64,000 nucleotides of DNA from Macrolepiota albuminosa (lineage: Eukaryota > Basidiomycota > Agaricomycetes > Agaricales > Agaricaceae): contig JAMWFC010000117.1 of NCBI GenBank assembly GCA_027475525.1, positions 496,001 through 560,000 on the forward strand. The letters run 5' to 3'. Shown here in pieces: positions 57,301 to 64,000 of the stretch. How positions within the stretch are numbered: position 1 is the stretch's first letter; every line of letters starts with the position of its first letter. The notes under the pieces are model-generated. The model was not told the origin of the DNA. It worked only from the letters and a program-made list of their open reading frames with translations, and made no database searches. The translations under genes and the position numbers were made by a program.

Positions 57301-58643
57301 AAGGCGCAGCTCAGTCATGGCAATCTGAGGAAAGTTAAAAGGGGGAGTGGCACACGACAAATTCCACATACCACCCATTCCCGTGTAGTAAGGCATTTGG
57401 ATGCACGGGAAACTTTTTTCCAAACAGGATTTGCATTAACAGTAGCGGCCCATTTATTCAAACCCATCGGCACCCAATCATCTTTCCGTCCCTCTTTTAC
57501 CCCGGCCTCTCTTCTACGTTTCAAGGATTTTAACTTCTTGTAATCGGGATTCAAAGACTTGAGGGGAGGGAGTGTAAAGTCTGATTGAAATTGGTGCAGA
57601 CGTTGAGGTGGGTCCTTGGATACAAAAGATGCTGACTGAGGGGCCACAGCTTTAGCAAAGGTAAAGTCCGGTTCTTGGTTTACAAGAGGTTGTGAAGTTA
57701 CAACAACTATGGTTTTTTTTGTGGGAGTAGAAGTTTCTGGTATGAAAATATCGCGAGTGACGGCAAAATCACCAGCCTTGTGCGCAGCGGAAGCTGCAAT
57801 AGCAGCTCTATGTGGCAAAGCCTCCTCAAATTGTTCCTGCGGATCCTTTGACGTGACAAGCGAATTGCGAGTAACGCTTTGCAAAACAGGCTGCGAAGAA
57901 ACTGATTCCAGAATAGGGACAGCTATTTCAATATTTCTTTCCGTTTGTGAGTTTGCAGGCGGAACGTGACTACCTTCGTCAACCGTAATATTAAAGTCAC
58001 TTGGCTGCTGTTCCATAGCGATAGCTGGACGACGATTAGGCTCAGCGAGCGGCGGCGAAGTTCTTTTGAGCAAATCGAGTGGGTCGTCGCCATCATCTGT
58101 TTCTTGTGACAGGAAAGGCGTCGTTAGTTCGTCGTTCATAACATCTGCGGTTTTCCTGGGGAGATGCTTTCGCTTTGTATGGTCAGATCGTAAAACGACG
58201 AGGCTAGAGCCTTGTGGTATTGGAGACACAGAATCATGCCGACTGTACGTTTGCTTGGATGAAGATAGAGCTTCAGGTTGTGGGGAGGAAGCCAGAAGTA
58301 TTGCTGGGTCATCGAAATGACATATGCTACCTGTTTCAACACTGCGCGCTATCAAAATACGAGAAAGCAGGAGATATAAGCTGGTATTACTCATCGTCCG
58401 TCATCTGAAATTGTAGCAAGAATTTATCCAAGTCTCCTTCATCCTTTTCATCATAGGAAAGTATTGTCCCAAGATCTCTTCTACGGCGAATCATGAGGTG
58501 CATTTCACGTAACAAGACATTGCGACGTCTTGAAATAGCGCTATAGACCGGTAAATTTCCAAATGTCTAAAGAAAAGACCCATAACACACGCAAGATTTG
58601 CAACACGTTCTTCAATAAGTTCCTCTACAGATCTGGGATGCAT
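54312..58643 (-). CDS. EAF1: EAF1/VID21-like scaffold subunit of the NuA4 histone acetyltransferase
   Basis: Assembles NuA4, the histone H4 acetyltransferase. The N-terminus (ATG 58643) reads MHPRSVEELIEERVANLA and, after a 54-nt intron, AISRRRNVLLREMHLMIRRR. A long disordered region follows. The HSA domain is split by an intron: THWDYLMDEM, then RWMRVDFREERKWKLALAYN and VRMAKGICVRW. The Myb/SANT domain reads WSNAEDSLLKSLCDRYPNNW, CFNASRLTVSTDKRTPRDCL and DRWREKWG. A Gln-rich tail (QQQQLLQAQARAAQQQQQQV) precedes the end at 54312. Three 77-bp duplications (54439-54592, 56153-56306, 56357-56510), each with a nearby missing base, fragment the frame. Confidence 0.88.
54439..54592. repeat. Direct tandem duplication, 2 x 77 bp
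   Basis: 54439-54515 equals 54516-54592 in EAF1. One base is missing exactly at 54592/54593, between QAQAHP and MPLQVPGNAG. Confidence 0.97.
56153..56306. repeat. Direct tandem duplication, period 77 bp
   Basis: 56153-56229 equals 56230-56306, plus two chance matches. In EAF1; one base is missing about 2 nt beyond (TKL/NAPLKTSNE). Confidence 0.97.
56357..56510. repeat. Direct tandem duplication, period 77 bp
   Basis: 56357-56433 equals 56434-56510, plus two chance matches. In EAF1; a base is missing about 66 nt downstream, between DTTFG and LKLTSNDP. Confidence 0.97.
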
Positions 58644-58959
58644 TTACCAGTAAGCGTGGTGGATGACAATCCAGACGAGATCTTGCCAACTAAGGGAAAA
58701 TGGTCATAATCAGGTGACAATGATGATCTCGAAATACTGCCAAACAAAGTTGGAATTCAAACTCGAAGTCACATATGACCAAGTTTTGAGGTTTCAACCA
58801 ACTATTAAGTGTACGTCTCAGGGGCCTCCTCAGATCAACTCCCAGTCTGAAGATACTACTACTACTCAGGCTAGTAGCCACAATCCACTCAGGCTGGAGA
58901 CCTCTGAGTCAGCATCACTTTCAAACTTAAAAAAGGCAGTGGCTGCAGTGCACCTCCTT

Positions 58960-59113
58960 GCATCTCATGTCTTTGATGAAAGCTACAATGAGTGGAGGAA
59001 CTCTCTGGCAAGACTGGCAGGACCATGCCCGGGTCCGCATCTCATGTCTTTGATGAAAGCTACAATGAGTGGAGGAACTCTCTGGCAAGACTGGCAGGAC
59101 CATGCCCGGGTCC
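58960..59113. repeat. Direct tandem duplication, 2 x 77 bp
   Basis: 58960-59036 equals 59037-59113, in the spacer upstream of EAF1. Confidence 0.97.
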
Positions 59114-59790
59114 TACGCCCATAAGATGCTCAGAGTGCAACTCTATGTGTGTGTCCTGAGTGGACAAAGATGAGATCCTGGCACTTCAACTACTGGCATG
59201 GTGTTTACTCAGGCTTACTGTCATTACAGACTTGGATACATATCATCAAGATACCAGGCGTTTAAATACATTAGGTCTGTTCTCACATGATATGCTCTTA
59301 ATTTGAGTTGGGTCTCAGTTGACAAAATCCAATTAACTGAAGAGACAAAATGCCTCCAGAAGAGTTGCAAGATTACAGAAAAGCAATGAATCTCTTCAAA
59401 AGGATCTGTTATTTTCAATTATTCTCGTGTCTGTTACTGTTACTATGTTACTATTTGTGATATCTACCTACGCTATACAAAAGTGATAGCTATGGTCATA
59501 CCTAAAGATACGCCACGATAGATCCGGTGATGAAGTCCAATGAGCCCTTTACTATACATGTTATGGAAAGAGCAGCTTGAATTGCGAGGTAAGGCAGAAG
59601 AAAAGGCTTTTAAATATTTTCGAGAAGTGATAGATATGCAATTCAGAGTTAACTGCTGAAAGTAAAGCCATCCTGACAGCTTTTCTATTAACCATATTAA
59701 ATTATGAATGAGGGTAGGACTCGGAGGTAGTCTTCCTTCAGTGTGTATTCTACAATACAAACAATTTACCATTTTGCCTGAGGTGTCTTC

Positions 59791-59944
59791 AATGAAAAGT
59801 TCCTTCTAAAGCCCAGAATTTGTCAAGTGAATATGCCGGAGGTTGGCTGTTGGTTTTGTAAGCTGCCAATGAAAAGTTCCTTCTAAAGCCCAGAATTTGT
59901 CAAGTGAATATGCCGGAGGTTGGCTGTTGGTTTTGTAAGCTGCA
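59791..59944. repeat. Direct tandem duplication, 2 x 77 bp
   Basis: 59791-59867 equals 59868-59944, intergenic. Confidence 0.97.
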
Positions 59945-60356
59945 AGATGTCTCAGCACGATTTATCAAGACTATATTTTCCAGCGTGTCTTATATCCAGA
60001 TTCTGTCTTTTCTCAAGCTTGACTTATGGGTCAAATAGCGCTCGGAAGTTGTAGTCTGCACTCATATCTTCAATACGTAACGTGACTTACATTACTTGAA
60101 CCCAAATTTTTCAAGTGTGCACTCGACCAGACCTCTTTATTGTCTTTTCGCAATTTATATAAGTGTTCTGACATTCGAAATTTTATAGGAGAGTGGGTCG
60201 CCCACAACCCACTGGATGTAAAGCGAGGCCGACACCACGCGAGTTGAGAGAAACTTCCTTGTCTAATGTATCTACTCAGTAACTTGACCATAAACGATCT
60301 CTACTTTGATTCCTACCGCCCCGCGGCAGACTGGAACAACACCACGCCTGCGTGTA

Positions 60357-62979
60357 TCAGGTCGATGCAAAGCTGCTCGCGCTTTCTCGTAGCGACCTCC
60401 CTGCGCCCAAATCATCTCGGTGGAATGCACCTGCATTTCCCATTGCTTCCAAGTCAGACCCACTTGAACGAAAAGGCTGGCGTGTAAGTACGGGTTGGAT
60501 CGGCATCGTGTATTCCACATCAAGTTCCTCAAGAATCTGCTTTAGATTGCGCATGAACAAGTTACGCCGTGTCCATCGCCCACCCCAATCTTGCCAATTT
60601 GGCCTGTCTGTTCAATGAAACCTAGGTTGAGACACATAATCCTCAACGAACAAGTTGAACTTACGTTCCATGGCCACGACAAGAGTAATTGCATTTTGAT
60701 ACTCCATTTTGTCTATATTCAGGCCACACCCCGACCACTCGCGATTATTAGTGGTCACATAGGTATTAAGTCGAGTCTTAATTTGTTCGATGGTTTCCAA
60801 AGGGGTGTTGTAGGAGATGGTCAATTTCGTGCTCTCCCACCTTGGAAAAGTATCAAAAACATAGTTATGGCAATCAGTTGCGACTGGCTCACATGGATTT
60901 GCTCCGACGCAAGTTATGGACCAGCTTTGAGCTTGCAAGGAGAGCATTCGGTGCAATTATCTCCTGGCCATCCACTCGGCGAAAAGTTGTGGAGAATAAA
61001 CCGAACTCGCGGACATATAAGACCTGGCAAAATTTAGCTCGAACGGAATTAACGAGGCAACGAAATGAGTGCCTGGTCGTCTATCATCACCAGATCACCG
61101 ACGTCAAAAACGTGTGTTGAGAAGATGAATATCAACTGTTCTCATTAGCGTGAGCCAACCAATCATCTATGCAAGTGGAAGGGGTTCACTCAACTGATTC
61201 AAAAAGGGTTTGGGCGGAATGTCCAAATATGAAGGAAAATCCAAGGATTATCGTTGCAAGCGGTACGAGGGACGATAGTGTGTTCGTACGATTGAAGATG
61301 AGAAGGCATGCAAATATGATCCCAATCAAAGCGACCGACAAAAGGACCGCATCTAGTTTGGCAACAATAGAACTCACGTCCTAGATCAATGTATGAGTAT
61401 CTCCTGATGTAGTCAATGAACTGGAGCCACCTTGAGGCTCGACACCAGTGACTTGCGCTCTCGGTAGATTCTCTGAACAGCTTCTCGCATTTCACGTTTA
61501 GAGATGTCGCCATTTTCGTCCTTATCGAACAGAGCAAAGGCATCGTGCTATAGAAATCGGTTAGATGATATATTATTATGCAGACCTTACATACGGCCTC
61601 TGCTGTTGAACGGAAATAAGGATAAAAATCTATCATTGATTGTTAATCTTTTCTGAAAGAAAGACGTATAGCGAAATAGATAGATTACACACACCTTCAA
61701 CGATTAAATGAGACCGTGGTGGGTTAACATCACTAAGAGCACTAAACAACTTCCTCGCAAGCCGTCTAGCGGAGAATAAACCACCAATCTCTCCTTCTCT
61801 GTTGAATTTGGAGGATTTCAACGCTACAGCGCCAATTGCTCCACCGACCTCCAAAATTGTAAGCTGGATCGGAAAGAATAGTTGAATTCAAACCTGATCG
61901 ACGATAATGCTGGCCATGACCTTGGTTTTGCGAGGACGACCATTCTTTTGACGCTTAACCTTTTCAGTATCCAAACTACACCCATCACCCTCCGCTGAAG
62001 AACCTTCTCGGCTATTCTGAGCAGGCTTGTGGCCTCGGGTCGTCACATTGAAGAGATCAATGGATGCCGAAGGACTTTTATGGCCGCGCTTGGTGTAAGG
62101 TGATTTTCTACTCGGAACAGGATGTGCGTTTGATAGTCTGTCCAGAGCCCTGAGACCAAGACGGTTCTCCTCGAGTCGTTCTGCAAGTGCCTTTTGATGA
62201 AAATTGATTGCAACGAAGTGCAAGAACAACTTCTCTGCCAGGAGAATTATGCTTGCAGTGAACATAGCCTTTAACAACGGTCAAGTGAAACAATGCAAGT
62301 TGCGTAATTTGACACACCTGCATTATACGGTTGACAATGACCCAGTAGTTGCCAGAAGGCTGGTCAATTGTCCGGATGACTGAAAGACTTATCCAAGCCC
62401 ACGAAATGTCAAGCGTTAATTTCAGCCATCCAGAAACGGCCATGACGAGCTAGAGACAATGTAAAAAGTGCCTCATGAGGTCTCAGAATGGGTAAACAGA
62501 TAACATACCTCCATCTGTAACTTAAGGCGCTCGACATGACCTCCAAGACAATTTACGACGAAGATGATCACACGGGGAATGGAATCGACAAATAGATAAG
62601 TTACACATGCTGCAGCCCACGTAATGGTCAACCATATCGACCACACACGAACTTGTGCCCCAGCAGGACTACCTTCGAACCTCAGCTTGACAACGATGAA
62701 AGGGGTAACCAGAACGGCTGCGACGAGTGCGCCAACGAGAAGAACTCGAACAGCTCTTGAGAGTTTCATAAAGGCCAACCACAAAGCTCTACCGCGTTTT
62801 GCTTTAACCATTTCCTGCTGTGATTTAGAGTCCTCATCATCATCCCAGTCAAACTCATCGGACGAATTGGTAGCAGTGTCAGTGTCCGAGGGCTGAGGCG
62901 TTTCTGAGAGTTCTGTAGTATATTCGTGGTCATGAGCGACGAGACTGGATGGGCGCGCCTTTTCACTACGGTCGGTCAT
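60357..62979 (-). CDS. EF-hand MscS-type mechanosensitive ion channel (Msy1/Msy2-like)
   Basis: Fungal MscS channels with an EF-hand sit in the ER/nuclear envelope and limit Ca2+ rise under hypo-osmotic stress (known for fission yeast Msy1/2). The cytosolic N-terminus is acidic (SSDEFDWDDDEDSKS). Several helices follow: VLLVGALVAAVLVTPFIVVK, VWSIWLTITWAAACVTYLFV and AMFTASIILLAEKLFLHFVA. A single EF-hand loop reads DKDENGDISKREM. The MscS pore region is LDAVLLSVALIGIIFACLL and LATIILGFSFIFGHSAQTLF; the beta domain continues VGDLVMIDD and EEMGLFSTTFRRVDGQEV. The likely end is RESASSFAST at 60357, though a short alternative splice could extend it. Introns are numerous and short. Confidence 0.87.
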
Positions 62980-63147
62980 GGTGGCTCTCAGGCCAGCTGG
63001 ATGTGGAGCAAAACTGCGGTAAAATAGAAAAAGCCAGAGGCATCCGTGCCAAGGACTGTGTGGAGTTTCGGCGCGGATGGTGTCTGTGCCGTCATGCCGA
63101 GGTCTTAAAATAAGTCATTTTGCAATGTTGCTCCTTATACCTGCACA
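62980..63147. promoter_or_regulatory. Divergent promoter of MscS channel and D-lactate dehydrogenase genes
   Basis: 168 bp lie between start codons at 62979 (minus) and 63148 (plus). No clear TATA box or named motif is seen. Confidence 0.4.
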
Positions 63148-64000
63148 ATGATCCTCAGGTCACTTCTCCACCGCACACTAGCCCGCGCATCTATTCACTC
63201 GACATCTCGTTCTGTGTCCCACAGAGCACCGTCCAAACAATCCATTCCTCCCGGTTCAGCTTACTCTCACTTCAACCCGTGGTCTCAGCATTTCTTTGGA
63301 TCATGGAAGGCGCGCGCCCTGTTCCAGTCGGCGGTTTATGCTGTGGGTATAGTCATGGCAACCAAACTGGTTGACTCTTACTTTTTCGTGTGTAGTCTTT
63401 TTTCCTTCAAACACGCTCTCACATGAAAGTAGCCCCAACCAGTCGACAAACCACCGAGATACGCATCTCGTAAAGAGAGGAAGCTTGCCATTGACGAAAT
63501 TCGTGCCGCATTTCCAGGTCCAAACAGTGTCTCCACGGATCCGGACACTCTGAAGACATATGGCTTCTCTGAGAACTCATATCACCCAGCTTCGCCCCAT
63601 TATGTCGTTGTTAGTGATTTTGGGTTTCTCTTTTTCATTTTTCATTCTCTTTCTCATGTTTAATAGGTCCGGCCAAAATCGACGGAAGACGTCGTCAAGA
63701 TTGTTAACATCTCCCGCAAATACAGGATGCCCATTATACCTTACAGTGGTGCGACCAGTCTTGAGGGTCATACATCTGGAGTGAGCCTTGATGTTTTTTT
63801 AATATAATCTTCATCTTCGATGCATTATAAATAGTTTGAATCAGGTAGTATATGCTTGGACATGTCAGGCATGGATCAAATCCTTGAGATTCATGGTAAT
63901 CCATTTTGTCTACTGTATGCCAGTCTTTGCTTCATTCGTCGCTGTTCTTTAAACAACACAGAATCCGACTCCGACCTCGTCTGTCAATCGGGAACCCGAT
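63148..64000 (+). CDS. DLD1: D-lactate dehydrogenase (cytochrome), mitochondrial, 5' part
   Basis: FAD enzyme oxidising D-lactate to pyruvate and reducing cytochrome c. The start MILRSLLHRTLARASIHSTS is a typical mitochondrial presequence, followed by a hydrophobic segment (SAVYAVGIVMATKLV) as in inner-membrane-anchored forms. After an intron near 63390-63433 come RKERKLAIDEIRAAFPGPN, YGFSENSYHPASPHYVV, RPKSTEDVVKIVNISRKYRM and the FAD-binding PIIPYSGATSLEGHTSG. CLDMSGMDQILEIH follows, then ESDSDLVCQSGTR at the right edge. Introns of about 40-60 nt separate these pieces. The gene continues beyond the window. Assignment to DLD rather than another FAD-linked oxidase rests on the GATSLEGH motif and the anchor. 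Confidence 0.88.

Larger units (their letters stand above)
58644..60356. other. Repeat-containing spacer between EAF1 and the MscS channel
   Basis: Contains two 77-bp duplications and a segment (59431-59475) that shares sequence in inverted orientation with 40710-40738. A plus-strand frame from 58663 reads ASHVFDESYNEWRNSLARLA but overlaps the first of these duplications and shows no known domain. I would not call a gene here. Confidence 0.35.

Noticed and set aside
58663..59124. Plus-strand ORF of about 150 codons as a gene
   Set aside because: Part of its length comes from the 77-bp duplication; it has no recognisable domain and no splice support.
4979..59944. CRISPR-like or satellite array interpretation of the 77-bp repeats
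   Set aside because: Each locus has its own sequence and only two adjacent copies without spacers; the organism is a eukaryote.
164..64000. tRNA or rRNA genes
   Set aside because: No stretch with convincing A/B-box spacing or cloverleaf, or rRNA-like sequence, was recognised by eye; a covariance-model scan would be decisive.

Overview
The window reads as nuclear DNA of a filamentous basidiomycete, most likely an agaricomycete. This rests on dense single-copy eukaryotic genes on both strands, many GT-AG introns of about 45-60 nt, and homologues typical of mushroom-forming fungi. The genus cannot be named from the sequence alone.

Layout. 1-2.9 kb: the end of an EF-hand gene, a fold-back (MITE-like) element and gene-poor DNA. 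2.9-8.8 kb: a peroxisomal long-chain acyl-CoA synthetase with extremely small exons, an MFS transporter and a frame-broken hypothetical gene. 9-19 kb: a membrane-anchored M24 peptidase, a CUE-AlkB-GRF dioxygenase, an M13 (neprilysin-like) peptidase, HIS3 with two non-canonical introns, and MSS51. 19-28.6 kb: NAD(P)H glutamate synthase (GLT1) and LST8. 29.6-45.2 kb: a 63-residue protein, an ALKBH7-like dioxygenase, a mitochondrial carrier, a CHORD-CS co-chaperone, mitochondrial IF-2, a mitochondrial scramblase, CDC45 and small hypothetical genes. 45.8-54 kb: a secreted GH55 glucanase, a small unknown gene and a membrane-anchored GH5 glucanase. 54.3-64 kb: EAF1/VID21, a repeat-containing spacer, an EF-hand MscS channel and the start of D-lactate dehydrogenase.

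Genes that share functions. Many products are mitochondrial or peroxisomal (acyl-CoA synthetase, MSS51, ALKBH7-like, carrier, mtIF2, scramblase, D-LDH). Two glucanases act on cell-wall beta-1,3-glucan. HIS3 and GLT1 serve nitrogen and amino-acid metabolism. Several genes form head-to-head pairs with 26-175 bp between start codons.

The most pervasive signal is technical. There are 27 direct tandem duplications with a period of exactly 77 bp, in genes and spacers alike. Nearly every testable one is followed on the + strand by a missing nucleotide. This looks like unmerged k-mer overlaps between contigs and it breaks many reading frames. The coding calls below assume the copies are collapsed. 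The best biological findings are a 1-nt and a 7-nt microexon in the acyl-CoA synthetase gene and an AT-AC intron in HIS3.
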